Shown: positions 14,131 to 22,588, counted from the stretch's first letter. The stretch is 64,000 nt of DNA from Methylocaldum sp. 14B (GCF_002005105.1 NZ_MSCV01000010.1:1-64000), one strand, 5' to 3'. Numbers and translations are program-made. The notes: generated by a model from the sequence alone, not told the origin.

Positions 14131-14970
14131 ATGGAGCTTTCCCTTGAATTCGAATCCGTGATCCGACTGGGATTTTTCCTCGGCGTGTTCGGCCTCATGG
14201 CTTTGTGGGAGACCCTCTGGCCGCGCCGGCCGCGCTTCGTCCGCCGCTGGATCCGTTGGCCCAATAATCTCGCCATCGTCGGACTCAACAACCTGTTGCT
14301 GAGAGTGGCATTCCCGACAACCGCGGTCGGCTTGGCCATGGCAGGTACCGAGAAAGGTTGGGGATTGTTGAACAATTTCGACCTGCCCGACTGGGCCGCA
14401 GTCGTTCTCTCGGTGATAGTGCTTGATCTCGCGATCTATCTTCAGCATGTGATGCTTCATGCAGTTCCCGTATTCTGGCGCATACATCGCATGCACCACG
14501 CCGACCTCGATTTTGATGTGACCACCGGATCACGGTTTCATCCGATCGAGATTTTTCTGTCGATGGCGTTCAAATTCATGATTATTGTTACGCTCGGCGC
14601 ATCCGCGCTGTCGGTCTTTATCTTCGAGATCCTGTTGAATGCGACATCGATGTTCAACCATAGCAACGTCTGCATCCATGCCCGCATCGATCGGATCTTG
14701 CGCCGGGTAATCGTTACGCCCGACATGCATCGGGTGCACCACTCGATCCTGCCGCGAGAAACCAACAGTAACTTCGGCTTCAATGTCCCCTGGTGGGACC
14801 GGCTGTTTGGCACATACCTCGATCAGCCTGCTGATGGGCACGAGCACATGACGATCGGGATCGAGCAGTTTCGGACCTCACGGGAGCTTTGGCTTGACCG
14901 GATGCTGATACAGCCGTTTCGAAGCAAGGTCGGCCATTACCCGATCGGTCGTCGGGGTACGGCGGGATAA
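14131..14970 (+). CDS. Sterol desaturase / fatty acid hydroxylase family protein
   Basis: A 279-residue integral membrane di-iron oxygenase-family protein. All histidine clusters of the family are present: HVMLH (106-110), HRMHH (119-123), HSNVCIH (177-183) and HRVHH (200-204), with hydrophobic helices between. WWDRLFGTY follows, as is usual. Such enzymes hydroxylate or desaturate lipids at the inner membrane; the substrate cannot be told from sequence. Together with the preceding DUF3147 gene it may alter membrane lipids, which would suit a metal-stressed envelope, but that is inference. Confidence 0.9.
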   Translation: MELSLEFESVIRLGFFLGVFGLMALWETLWPRRPRFVRRWIRWPNNLAIVGLNNLLLRVAFPTTAVGLAMAGTEKGWGLLNNFDLPDWAAVVLSVIVLDLAIYLQHVMLHAVPVFWRIHRMHHADLDFDVTTGSRFHPIEIFLSMAFKFMIIVTLGASALSVFIFEILLNATSMFNHSNVCIHARIDRILRRVIVTPDMHRVHHSILPRETNSNFGFNVPWWDRLFGTYLDQPADGHEHMTIGIEQFRTSRELWLDRMLIQPFRSKVGHYPIGRRGTAG

Positions 14971-15164
14971 TTAAAAGGACCCTATCGCGTTTATTCCTCC
15001 TCGTGCTCCGATCCGGGGACCAATGGACGAATCACGAACGCCCTAGCCCATTCGGCAGCACATTGATGAGCATGCGTCTGGGGTTATAGCCCAGTCGGAG
15101 TGGGTCAGCTTCTCCGATGGCGCCTTTGATCTGATTGCTGCCACCGCCAAGGTGGACGCTCTCT

Positions 15165-16970
15165 TTACCCCCGTCCCGCTTGGACCGTCTTCCATTGCCA
15201 TCCGCCGTCGCCCGCGAGTTCGAGAACGGCATCGTAGTAGTCAAGCGGTTCGTCGGCCTCCCCGATGTTGAGGTACGTGATCGAGTTTTCGGCGAGCATG
15301 TCCAGGATTTGATGGACTTGCCTCGGGCTGAGGGCGGTGCCGGCCCGGTCCAGGAAGACGAAGCGGGGAGCCGCGAGGAGAATATGGGCAAAGGCGAGCC
15401 GTTGCTGCTCGCCGAGCGACAGGATGTTGTTCCAGTCCTGCTCTACGTCCAGTCCGCCGGCCCGCGCCAACACCGGATCGAGCTCCAGGGCGCGCAGCGT
15501 GGCGAGCATCCGGTCCTCCGGGATCGAGGACTCCTGACCGGCGGGCAGGAGCACTTCGCGCAGCGTCCCCGGAGGCAGGTAGGGCCGTTCGGGGAGAAAC
15601 AGAATCCGTCCGTGGCAGGGCCGGATGAGGCGTCCCTCCCCGGCCTCCCAGGTGCCGGCGGTCGCTCGGAACAGGGCAACCTTCGCTTCTTCGTTCGACC
15701 CCAGGATCAGGAGCCGCGTCCCGCACGGCACCGAGGCCGACAGCTCTTTCAGCAGGATATGGCCGTCCGTGGGCGACAGCAGCGTCAGCCGCTCGTACGT
15801 GAGGCCACATTCCTCCTCGCACTCGCAGACCTCGATCGCCGACGCCGGAACCGGCCGCGCCGCGCAGAGCGGACATTCGGCCGTGCGGCGATGATGCTCG
15901 CACACCTCGCTGGCCAGCACCGGCGCCGACTCGGCCTGTTCGATGGCCTCCGCAAGCGAACCGAGCCGCGCGACCACGGCGGTGTACGAGGAAATGGACT
16001 GGAACTGGGTGACGATCAGCGAAAAGGCGCCCACCAGCTGCGCGAAGGCCATGGCCGACTGTGTGATGACCCCGAACTCGATTTCGCCGCGGATGAAGAG
16101 CGGGGCCACGACCAAGGCGGGAATGATCTGGACCAGGTAGTTGTAACCCGTGGTGAAAAACCCCAGGTTGCGGTTCACCGCGATGATCCGCTGAAAATTG
16201 GTCGCCCACTCCGCGATCCGCCGCGAGAGCCTGGTTTCCAGCCGTCCCTCGCGGCGCGCCAGCGCCACCGATTCGGCGTTCTCCCGCACATGGATGAGGT
16301 CGGCCCGGAAGTCGGCCTCCCGGTCGAGTTGATTGATGTTCAGTCCGATGAGCGGACGCCCCAAGACGATCGTCAGGTAGGAGCCCGCCGCGGCGTACAG
16401 CACGGCGACGCCGAACAGCAGCGGACTGATCGACCACATCACGCCCGCAAAGGCCAGGATCGTGAAACTGCCGTTGAGGAACATGAGCACGAACGAGAGC
16501 GTGGTGGCCGTAAACGCCCGCACGTCGTCGGCGATGCGCTGGTCGGGGTTCGCGATCTCCCCGTTGGCGATCAGCCGGTCGCTCAAGCGGTAGTAGACGG
16601 GCGGTTCGAGATAGCGGCCGACGGCCCGTCGGGTCAGCCACTCCCGCCAGGTCAGGCCGAGGGTTTCCTCGCTAAACCGATAGAAGACCGCCACTACCGT
16701 CGAGGCGGCGAACACGCCGACGTAGAGGATAGCCTGCCCGACAAAGCCGGACAGGTTGCGGTTTTCGATAGCGGTCATGAAGTCGCGGCCGACGTAGCTG
16801 TTGACGACGTTCAAGCCGTTGATCGCGAACAACAGGGCGATGAGCAGCGTGAACCGCCACCGGGCTTTCCCGCCGGCCTCGGAAGCCGCAAAGTTCTTGA
16901 CCATCCGGACGAATCGAGCCCAGGTCCGCCCGTCGAGCGAAATCGATTGAGTAGTCATGCTGATATTCAT
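15165..16970 (-). CDS. SbmA/BacA/YddA-like ABC protein with degenerate ATPase domain and Cys-rich insert
   Basis: A 601-residue half-transporter of the YddA/ABCD class. The membrane domain (about 20-330) contains REWLTRRAVGRYL and NPDQRIADDVRAF, typical of the SbmA/YddA group. The nucleotide-binding domain has the signature LSLGEQQRLAF (near 520), but other sites are damaged: Walker A reads GSNEEAKVALF instead of GxxGxGKT, the Walker B Glu is Arg (FLDRAG), and the switch His is replaced (NIGEADE). Between the two domains (about 355-390) is an insert with CEHH, CPLC and CECEEEC, seven Cys plus His, which looks metal-binding. It is probably not a normal ATP-driven importer. Its ATG overlaps the stop of the small membrane gene upstream (ATGA). 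Confidence 0.8.
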   Translation of the reverse strand: MNISMTTQSISLDGRTWARFVRMVKNFAASEAGGKARWRFTLLIALLFAINGLNVVNSYVGRDFMTAIENRNLSGFVGQAILYVGVFAASTVVAVFYRFSEETLGLTWREWLTRRAVGRYLEPPVYYRLSDRLIANGEIANPDQRIADDVRAFTATTLSFVLMFLNGSFTILAFAGVMWSISPLLFGVAVLYAAAGSYLTIVLGRPLIGLNINQLDREADFRADLIHVRENAESVALARREGRLETRLSRRIAEWATNFQRIIAVNRNLGFFTTGYNYLVQIIPALVVAPLFIRGEIEFGVITQSAMAFAQLVGAFSLIVTQFQSISSYTAVVARLGSLAEAIEQAESAPVLASEVCEHHRRTAECPLCAARPVPASAIEVCECEEECGLTYERLTLLSPTDGHILLKELSASVPCGTRLLILGSNEEAKVALFRATAGTWEAGEGRLIRPCHGRILFLPERPYLPPGTLREVLLPAGQESSIPEDRMLATLRALELDPVLARAGGLDVEQDWNNILSLGEQQRLAFAHILLAAPRFVFLDRAGTALSPRQVHQILDMLAENSITYLNIGEADEPLDYYDAVLELAGDGGWQWKTVQAGRG

Positions 16971-17143
16971 AAGGATTTGCCCATTTTCGCCGGCTGGCGA
17001 ACTCTCCTGTTTATCGTTTGGCCCACCGGCATCAATAATGCCAGCAGAAAGAAATCGAGGCCGCCGGAGAATCCGGGGATATCGGGGTGAACAGCTTCAC
17101 CGAGAATGAGCACCAACGCCATTACCAGCAATAGCATCATCAT
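16967..17143 (-). CDS. Small two-helix membrane protein
   Basis: A 58-residue protein (64 if a TTG at 17161 is used) with two hydrophobic stretches, MMMLLLVMALVLILGEAV and GGLDFFLLALLMPVGQTI, and a basic tail. The ATG at 17143 is preferred because GAGG lies about nine bases upstream. Its stop overlaps the start of the ABC gene as ATGA, which is good evidence that it is a translated, coupled gene. I do not recognise the family; it may be a small subunit of the ABC protein. Confidence 0.6.
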   Translation of the reverse strand: MMMLLLVMALVLILGEAVHPDIPGFSGGLDFFLLALLMPVGQTINRRVRQPAKMGKSL

Positions 17144-17307
17144 CGGGTATCGCCTCGCCAAGTCCTGGTGCGTCTGGCTTCAGGCTCCGCGATCGGCCCG
17201 GAGTCCGTTCCGAAAAGTCCTGCTCCCCACCTCGGGCGACATCGTTGGAGTGGGACTATGCCCTTATGGCCGCCTAATTGCGAACGGGGGTTACAAAGCC
17301 GCTCGAT

Positions 17308-18249
17308 TTACATCGCCTGTCCGTCGTTAGCCGTGCTGTTGGGCTGGAGAGACTGGACCGGTGTGTGAGGATGCTGCCCCAGCACCGCCTGGCGCTGGTC
17401 CTCGGTGAGGAGGCTGGCGGCCTCTCCGACGGCTCGAACGAAGGCGATACGCTGCTCGGCCCGCAGGCGCTCGATCTCGCGAATCTTGTCCTCGATCCGG
17501 GCGATTTCCGGCTGCTCGGCCGAGGTCAGCGCCCAAAGCTCCTGTTCGGCGTCGGCGATCCTGCGTTGCCTTCCGACCTTCTCCAGCAGGGTCCTTTCCC
17601 TGAGACGGCTCAGTTTGGCGCGTTGATCCGGCCTCAAGGCGAGGCGCTCGGCGTGGTCGAGGAAGAAATCCGTCGCTCCGACGTGGTAAAGGTGGGAGGT
17701 GCCAGCCAGTCCAGCCAAAGCGGATTCTCCCAATAACCCGCCGCTGAGACCTATAGATCCCATGACCCCGCCGGCAACTTCTGGCGTCATCGTGGTCCCC
17801 GTCGCAGAGGGACCTCTTACGGGCAGAGTCGTTGAATCTCCGGTAGCGGGAAACATCTGACTCTGCGTCCAGCGATCATCGTGCCGCTCTCTGACCCGCT
17901 CCATCGCGAACCGGTATTCCCCCGTGTCGGACCGCCCCATGAAATAACGCCGCTCGATCGCTTGCTCGGCTGTTTCCGTCTCGGTCTCCATGGCACTGGA
18001 GCCTTCATTGGCGCTCTTCCTGGGTTCGCTTTCGTGCGTCTGGCCAAGGGCTGCCTCAAATCGGCCAATACGCGCTTGGAGTTCGGCGATCTGATCGCGA
18101 AGCTCCCGAACGATCGAGGCGGCGTCCTGGGAAGCCTCTTGGCGATCGGTACTTTCCGCTGCAGCCTCGATCACCGGAGTGAAAAAAAGGCCATCCAGGA
18201 TGAAAACCAGGATCAGTAACCGGATCGAATCAGTCGATATTCGCCTCAT
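17308..18249 (-). CDS. Periplasmic Spy/CpxP/ZraP-like (LTXXQ) protein
   Basis: The ATG at 18249 has GGGAG eight bases upstream and starts a signal peptide (MRRISTDSIRLLILVFILDG); the frame continues further upstream without such a signal. The 313-residue product has a coiled-coil segment (about 45-70), a variable low-complexity middle with many Gly/Ser/Thr, and a C-terminal helical domain (about 200-300) with two LTXXQ-type motifs, LRPDQRAKLSRL and LLTEDQRQAVL. The Spy/CpxP/ZraP family binds misfolded proteins or zinc in the periplasm during envelope stress. It is much longer than Spy (about 160 residues). It lies downstream of the sigma-54-like promoter at 19822, matching the known zraP-ZraSR arrangement in E. 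coli. Confidence 0.72.
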   Translation of the reverse strand: MRRISTDSIRLLILVFILDGLFFTPVIEAAAESTDRQEASQDAASIVRELRDQIAELQARIGRFEAALGQTHESEPRKSANEGSSAMETETETAEQAIERRYFMGRSDTGEYRFAMERVRERHDDRWTQSQMFPATGDSTTLPVRGPSATGTTMTPEVAGGVMGSIGLSGGLLGESALAGLAGTSHLYHVGATDFFLDHAERLALRPDQRAKLSRLRERTLLEKVGRQRRIADAEQELWALTSAEQPEIARIEDKIREIERLRAEQRIAFVRAVGEAASLLTEDQRQAVLGQHPHTPVQSLQPNSTANDGQAM

Positions 18250-18350
18250 TGTCTTCTCCCGCTTCATTTGTTCAGCATCCCCGCAAACGGCGAGCAGCGA
18301 GCACTGTCGCCCATGGCGTTCAGGCGAATGATGAGGATGCGTGGCATCGT

Positions 18351-19457
18351 TCAAAAGCCTCGCTCGGCCACCAGTCGGTTGTACAGTTCGACATAGGCCT
18401 TGACCACCGCTTCCCGGCTGAACTGACGCAGCAAAAGCTCATGACCAGATTCGCCCAGTGCGCGCCGGTCATTTGACGGTATTGCGAGGGCGTCCCGAAT
18501 ACGATCGGCCAAGGCGATGGCATCGCCGCAGGGGGCCGGCAGACCGGTCCGCTCATCCTCAATGAGCTCCAGCGCGCCGTGGGTCGCCGTGCTGACGACC
18601 GGCAGCCGGTAGCTCCAAGCCTCCAGAATGACGTTGCCTAGGGGCTCGTGACGGGAGGGGCAGACGAACAGGTCGGCGAGGGCATAAAAAGCGTCCGGCT
18701 GCTGCCAGCCAACCCAGCGCACGCGCCCTTCGAGACCGAGAGCACAGCTCAGCTTCCGGAGCGGATCGGCCAAAGGCCCGTCACCCGCGATCAACAAGAT
18801 CAGCGGCCGCCCATCGTGGTCGGTGGGTAGCTTCGCGAGCGCGTTCAGCAGATCGTCGAAACCTTTCTTCTCGATGAGGCGGCCCAAGGCGAACAGGACG
18901 AAGGCATCCGAAGGAATCTGGTAAGTCGTGCGAAGCATAGGCAGCCGCTCTGCGGACAACGGGGACGGCTCGGGCACGAAGTTGCCGATCTGGAACACCC
19001 GTTCGGCTGGCAGGCCCGACTGGACCAGATAATCGCAAATGCCCCGGGTGTTGCCTATCCACGCATGGGCGTGGCGGTAATAGCCGTCAATCTTGTAGAA
19101 GCCGCCCAAGCGGGCGATATGAACGGCCCGCATCGTTGTGGGAAGGCGGGTCAAGCGCGTGGCCCTTCCCATGTAGGTTTGCACAATGCAGGGCTGATGT
19201 TGGGCGACGAGCCGGCGGATGCGTAGGGCCGACCAGGCATCCCATTGATTGGCGAGCGGCAGATGCACCTGCTCAATCCCTTCCGCCTCCAGGGCTTTGA
19301 CCACCGGGCTGCCTCGCCGATTGACCGCGACTACCCGGTGCCCCGCTCCGGAGAGAGCTCTCAGCAAACGGACGTAGAACTGATCGGCCCCGCCGAACTG
19401 CCGACTGCCGAGGATGTGCAGCGAAGGAACCAACTCAATCACCTGGCCACAAAACAC
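18351..19457 (-). CDS. GT4-family glycosyltransferase
   Basis: A 368-residue GT-B fold enzyme. The N-terminal domain has GGADQFYVRLLRALSGAGH; the C-terminal donor-binding domain has LFALGRLIEKKGFDDLL, LLIAGDGPL and the nucleotide-sugar motif EPLGNVILEAWS. Relatives add sugars to lipopolysaccharide cores or exopolysaccharide; the acceptor cannot be told. It follows the DUF2934 gene by 37 bp and precedes the Spy-like gene by 101 bp, so it probably belongs to the same envelope-directed transcription unit. Confidence 0.9.
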   Translation of the reverse strand: MFCGQVIELVPSLHILGSRQFGGADQFYVRLLRALSGAGHRVVAVNRRGSPVVKALEAEGIEQVHLPLANQWDAWSALRIRRLVAQHQPCIVQTYMGRATRLTRLPTTMRAVHIARLGGFYKIDGYYRHAHAWIGNTRGICDYLVQSGLPAERVFQIGNFVPEPSPLSAERLPMLRTTYQIPSDAFVLFALGRLIEKKGFDDLLNALAKLPTDHDGRPLILLIAGDGPLADPLRKLSCALGLEGRVRWVGWQQPDAFYALADLFVCPSRHEPLGNVILEAWSYRLPVVSTATHGALELIEDERTGLPAPCGDAIALADRIRDALAIPSNDRRALGESGHELLLRQFSREAVVKAYVELYNRLVAERGF

Positions 19458-19494
19458 ACGCCCTTGGTAAAGGCTCTCGGCCAGCAGTCATGGC

Positions 19495-19731
19495 TCAGCC
19501 GCCCGAAATGCTTTCGTCATCTTGCTTGGAACTGGTTCCCAAGATCTCTTGCTCGGCTTCCAGCCAGTCCTCCGTTTCGCCGCCCGGCGCAAAGCCTCGC
19601 TGCTCGGCCTTGAAATAAGCCGCTTCTGCGATCTTGTCACGAAGGATATCCGTATCTGCGGGCTGTTCCGCCGTGACTTCGGTCTTGACCGGGGTCAATT
19701 CTTCGGTTGTTTCTTGCTTTGCTTTAGCCAT
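19495..19731 (-). CDS. DUF2934 small acidic protein
   Basis: A 78-residue protein with the DUF2934 core IAEAAYFKAEQRGFAPGGETEDWLEAEQEI at about 34-63, preceded by a low-complexity Thr/Glu/Lys N-terminus. A second member is at 31289-31543. The function of DUF2934 is unknown. It is the first gene after the sigma-54-like promoter at 19822 and its TGTGATT-N5-GGTTAC site, so it is the likely leading gene of the DUF2934/GT4/Spy unit. Confidence 0.85.
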   Translation of the reverse strand: MAKAKQETTEELTPVKTEVTAEQPADTDILRDKIAEAAYFKAEQRGFAPGGETEDWLEAEQEILGTSSKQDDESISGG

Positions 19732-19820
19732 GGTGTTCCTCCTCGTTTGCCTAAATCTTCTGTTGTGAAATCAAAGCCCGATTCAGGAGCGCGGTCTCGA
19801 ACCGCGCCATCCAGCTAGAA

Positions 19821-19836
19821 AGCAACCGTTATGCCA
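19821..19836 (-). promoter_or_regulatory. Sigma-54-type promoter upstream of the DUF2934 gene
   Basis: On the minus strand the sequence TGGCATAACGGTTGCT has the invariant GG (-24) and GC (-12) with the correct 10-bp gap. The predicted start is near 19810, leaving a leader of about 80 nt. It is the closest consensus match of the four in this window, and the activator motif at 19890 is 68 bp from its -12 C. Confidence 0.65.
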
Positions 19837-19862
19837 CACCAAATCATGGCCAGAACCGGCAA

Positions 19863-19886
19863 GAATTCCGGGCAAACCCGGAATTC
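19863..19886. repeat. 10-bp perfect hairpin between promoter and activator site
   Basis: Arms GAATTCCGGG and CCCGGAATTC flank CAAA. It lies between the sigma-54-like promoter and the TGTGATT site and has no T-run. It might influence DNA shape or bind a second regulator, or simply be an old terminator. Confidence 0.5.
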
Positions 19887-19889
19887 AAG

Positions 19890-19907
19890 TGTGATTGAAT
19901 TGGTTAC
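19890..19907 (+). promoter_or_regulatory. Putative enhancer-binding-protein site TGTGATT-N5-GGTTAC
   Basis: TGTGATT-GAATT-GGTTAC occurs here and, with a different N5, at 53366 and 61483. In all three cases the first T is exactly 68 bp from the -12 C of a minus-strand sigma-54-like promoter. The spacing fits an upstream activator site for an NtrC/ZraR-type protein. Confidence 0.6.
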
Positions 19908-20068
19908 GGTTAGAGGGCAAAGTTACAGTCCGGAAGAGAGTTCCTGTCATGGCTTCATCGGAACTGCGCGTCGATTGACTCGATCACTGCCGACTCCGTT
20001 CCCGCCCATAACCGATCCACGCATTCACCGGCGCCGAGACGATCTTTGAAAAGACGCCAACGCCGTTC

Positions 20069-21541
20069 TCAAGAACCAGCCAAAAAGTAGCGTGCGATGA
20101 GCGGCTGCAGCTTGGCTTCCATCTGACGCTCATCCAGGCGAGAGATTTCTTCATGCAGTCGCGGGGCGATATTCGTGAACAGGGCCACCAGATGCGGATC
20201 GAAACGGCTGCCGCTGTCCCTTTCGAGCACGCCGATCACCTCATTCACGCGCCACGGATCTTTGTAGGGGCGTTTCGACGTCAGGGCATCGAACACATCG
20301 ACGATGGCGAAGATGCGCGCGTTGAGCGGGATCTCCTTGCCCTTCAATCCCCGCAGGTAGCCGCTGCCGTCGTATCGTTCGTGGTGGAACTCGACGACGT
20401 CCTGTGCGCCCTGGAGCCAGCTCGATTTGCTCAGGACGTCCACGCCCAGCCGCACGTGGGTTTTCATGACCTCGAACTCTTCCGGCGTCAGTTGGCCGGG
20501 TTTGAGCAGGATCGGATCGCGGATGCCGATTTTGCCGACATCGTGCAGGAAGGCCCCGGCGATCAGGTCGCGCATTTCCTTCCTGGAAAGCCCGAGCGCC
20601 TCCCCGAGCCGAAGCGTATAGAACGTCACCCGATAGTTGTGAACGTTGGTGTCGGAATCGCGTTCGGCAATGGCGCAGCCCAGCACGTCCAGGAGTTCCA
20701 GGTTGCCCTTGAAGAGGTCGGCGGAGAGCCGGATGAGCCCGCGATGGAGGGTCAGGATGATCGGGTACATCAGGGCCGTCGTGAATGTGATGCTCACCGT
20801 CACGAACGCGAGCGTGCGGAACAGGTCCTGCTTGATTCCGGTGAGGGTCGCTTGATCGACCTGATAGATGCCCTCGAAATACCCCACCAGGTTCCCCGGC
20901 GCATCCTTCAGGGGAACGAGGGTCACCAGCACCAACTCTCCGCCGACGAAATGGAGTTCATGGGAGAATTCCCCCTTCCGCGGAAATTTGTGCCGGTACC
21001 GGTGGATCGCCTGTTCGGTCGACTCCTTTCCGCTGCGGACGGCTTCGAGTTTCAGCTGCTTGGTCCGGTCGTACAGCTCGACCACGAGAAAGTGCTGATC
21101 GACCAACTGTTGCGCAAGCCGCATCAAGTGCTCGTACGCTTCGGCGTCGATTCGGTCGAGCTTGTGGGCGGACTCTCCGCTGAAGGTCGCCGACTCCGTC
21201 AGCGCGAGACTATGCACGAACGTCCGGACGCGACTGAATTCGAGAAACAGGACGATGCCGGTGATGGTCGTGCTGAGCAACAGCCAGCCCAGAAACAACC
21301 GGAGCAGGATTCTTTTGTGGATAACGGCGCTAGCGGCCCGGGTTGCTCGGGAATGGTCGTCCTCGGCGCGCTGTGGCGAGGCTTCTTGGCTTGGAGCTGA
21401 TTTATATCTGCGGTGCATCGGGGTTAATGCGAACGGACGGAATTTGCTTACCTGTCGTTGTTGCACTTCTCGCGCCATCCCGCCGGAAGTTTTCTTGTCC
21501 TCCTTCCCAAGTCGAGGTGCCGCAGAGGTAGCAAAAGTCAA
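20069..21541 (-). CDS. Membrane-bound HD-GYP phosphodiesterase-like protein
   Basis: Residues about 75-100 form a membrane helix (LLRLFLGWLLLSTTITGIVLFL), followed by a sensor region and a second helix near 235-265, then a C-terminal HD-GYP domain. The HD motif is AFLHDVGKIGIRDPILLKPG and the metal-site segment is HHERYDGSGY. The GYP motif itself reads GYL, so Pro is replaced. HD-GYP enzymes hydrolyse cyclic di-GMP to GMP; the altered Pro does not by itself abolish activity. The true start is unclear: Met codons at about 21478 and 21418 are alternatives to the TTG at 21541, and none has a strong ribosome site. It stands alone between the envelope operon and the lipoprotein at 21608. Confidence 0.85.
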   Translation of the reverse strand: MTFATSAAPRLGKEDKKTSGGMAREVQQRQVSKFRPFALTPMHRRYKSAPSQEASPQRAEDDHSRATRAASAVIHKRILLRLFLGWLLLSTTITGIVLFLEFSRVRTFVHSLALTESATFSGESAHKLDRIDAEAYEHLMRLAQQLVDQHFLVVELYDRTKQLKLEAVRSGKESTEQAIHRYRHKFPRKGEFSHELHFVGGELVLVTLVPLKDAPGNLVGYFEGIYQVDQATLTGIKQDLFRTLAFVTVSITFTTALMYPIILTLHRGLIRLSADLFKGNLELLDVLGCAIAERDSDTNVHNYRVTFYTLRLGEALGLSRKEMRDLIAGAFLHDVGKIGIRDPILLKPGQLTPEEFEVMKTHVRLGVDVLSKSSWLQGAQDVVEFHHERYDGSGYLRGLKGKEIPLNARIFAIVDVFDALTSKRPYKDPWRVNEVIGVLERDSGSRFDPHLVALFTNIAPRLHEEISRLDERQMEAKLQPLIARYFLAGS

Positions 21542-21607
21542 GGCGCACCGGCAAGAGATCCGTCCTAACCGCAGCCGCCGCTTTGTCGCCGTTCGTGGGA
21601 TTCCGCT

Positions 21608-21991
21608 TTACCTCAATCCAGCGGCGATTTGGCGATGTAGTCTTGCCAGTTCCTCATTCTCTTTGGCGATCGCCTCATAGGCTGACGCGAGCGACTTGCA
21701 ATGGCTCACCAAACTGTCCTGTGCCTCCGGAATCGGACCGAAAGAATAAGGGTACGTATCGTAGGCTTCAGCCATTTCACGCATGTCTTTCGCCTTTTCT
21801 GCAAACACCCAGGCCTCTTGTTCATAGTGAGCAGCGATCGCCTCGTGGTCTGCTTGGGTACTGGCACTCGCTATCAGTCTCTCGGCTGTAACACGGTGGA
21901 CCTGGTTCGTCGTACAACCGAGGGGTAACAGAGCGAGAGCCAGCACAAGCCAAGAAACGATCGTTGTCCACCCAGTCGCCGGTTTGTTCAT
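21608..21991 (-). CDS. Small helical lipoprotein, His/Cys family member 1
   Basis: A 127-residue lipoprotein: the signal helix ends LALLPLGC, with Cys26 as the lipid-attachment site. The mature part is helical and contains QADHEAIAAHYEQEA, KAKDM, SHCKSLASAY and ELARLHRQIAAGL. Four more proteins in this window share this layout (45732, 52804, 53413, 59552), with invariant His in the DHE segment, Tyr in the HYE segment, an HC pair and a final His. The Met at 21991 is chosen as the only start that gives a signal peptide. It follows the two-TM/YHS pair by 20 bp. I do not know a named function; the repeated His and Cys suggest periplasmic metal binding. Confidence 0.75.
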   Translation of the reverse strand: MNKPATGWTTIVSWLVLALALLPLGCTTNQVHRVTAERLIASASTQADHEAIAAHYEQEAWVFAEKAKDMREMAEAYDTYPYSFGPIPEAQDSLVSHCKSLASAYEAIAKENEELARLHRQIAAGLR

Positions 21992-22011
21992 ACTTACGAA
22001 ACCATCAACCG

Positions 22012-22287
22012 CTAGCGGCGGCGGTGACCTTGACCTCGACCGGCGAAAACATTGTAGAGCGGCGTCCAGATCAGAGCGAAATACCACCCATACCCGTAAC
22101 TTTCGGCGAGTCCGAGCCAAAAACTCTTCCAGCTGAGCCATTCGAATCCGGGCAGCAGCTTCAGCCAGATCTGGTACATGGCATGCTGGGGAAACAGCAG
22201 GTCGAACGCCACACATATCGTAAACGTGAGCGCCAGAAACAGACTGCTGGCGTGGCCCATCGCCACCAGCGAAATCCCGTGCCTCAT
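22012..22287 (-). CDS. Two-TM membrane protein (DUF5676-like)
   Basis: A 91-residue protein with two helices (about 10-31 and 57-80) and the strongly patterned segments [17 protein letters not shown] and [18 protein letters not shown]. The same sequence, about 70% identical by eye, forms the first 85 residues of the CopA ATPase at 54673-57201, which is direct evidence for a role in copper handling. Its ATG overlaps the YHS gene stop (ATGA). The DUF5676 name is from memory of the GWY-PLYN pattern. Confidence 0.75.
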   Translation of the reverse strand: MRHGISLVAMGHASSLFLALTFTICVAFDLLFPQHAMYQIWLKLLPGFEWLSWKSFWLGLAESYGYGWYFALIWTPLYNVFAGRGQGHRRR

Positions 22288-22544
22288 GGTTCGCCTCCCT
22301 TTTCCTCCTCGGTGAGAAAGCGTTTCGGATGGGCATCGAACTGGTCCAGACAGACGCGCGCGCAGAAGCGGTATTCGCGTCCCCGGTACATCTTGGCATA
22401 GCCCTGATCCGGATCGACCTCCATCCCGCAGACCGGGTCGATCCACGTCGTTTGCCCGCCGTGAACCAGGCGTGCCCCGAAGCCAAAGCGCATGATCAGG
22501 TAGAACACCGCTGCGGACAGCAAAAGCCAGAAAAGTCCTTCCAT
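22284..22544 (-). CDS. Membrane-anchored YHS-domain protein
   Basis: The start is taken as the ATG at 22544 because AGGAG lies six bases before it; an ATG at 22550 abuts the ribosome site. The 86-residue product has one helix (about 1-22) and a YHS domain: DPVCGMEVDPDQGYAKMYRGREYRFC then CLDQF. YHS domains use the first Cys and later Cys residues to bind copper or other metals. It overlaps the DUF5676-like gene and begins 45 bp after the last V-ATPase gene. Confidence 0.85.
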   Translation of the reverse strand: MEGLFWLLLSAAVFYLIMRFGFGARLVHGGQTTWIDPVCGMEVDPDQGYAKMYRGREYRFCARVCLDQFDAHPKRFLTEEEKGGEP

Positions 22545-22588
22545 CACCATCTCCTGAAGTAGGCTCAATACGGCATAAGAAGAGCTGG

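Noticed and set aside
15135-17090. A 651-codon open frame on the plus strand
   Set aside because: Antisense to the ABC gene; composition is that of a shadow frame.
19780-19815. A GCGCGGT...ACCGCGC hairpin resembling a tRNA T-arm
   Set aside because: No acceptor, D or anticodon arm fits around it, so it is not a tRNA.
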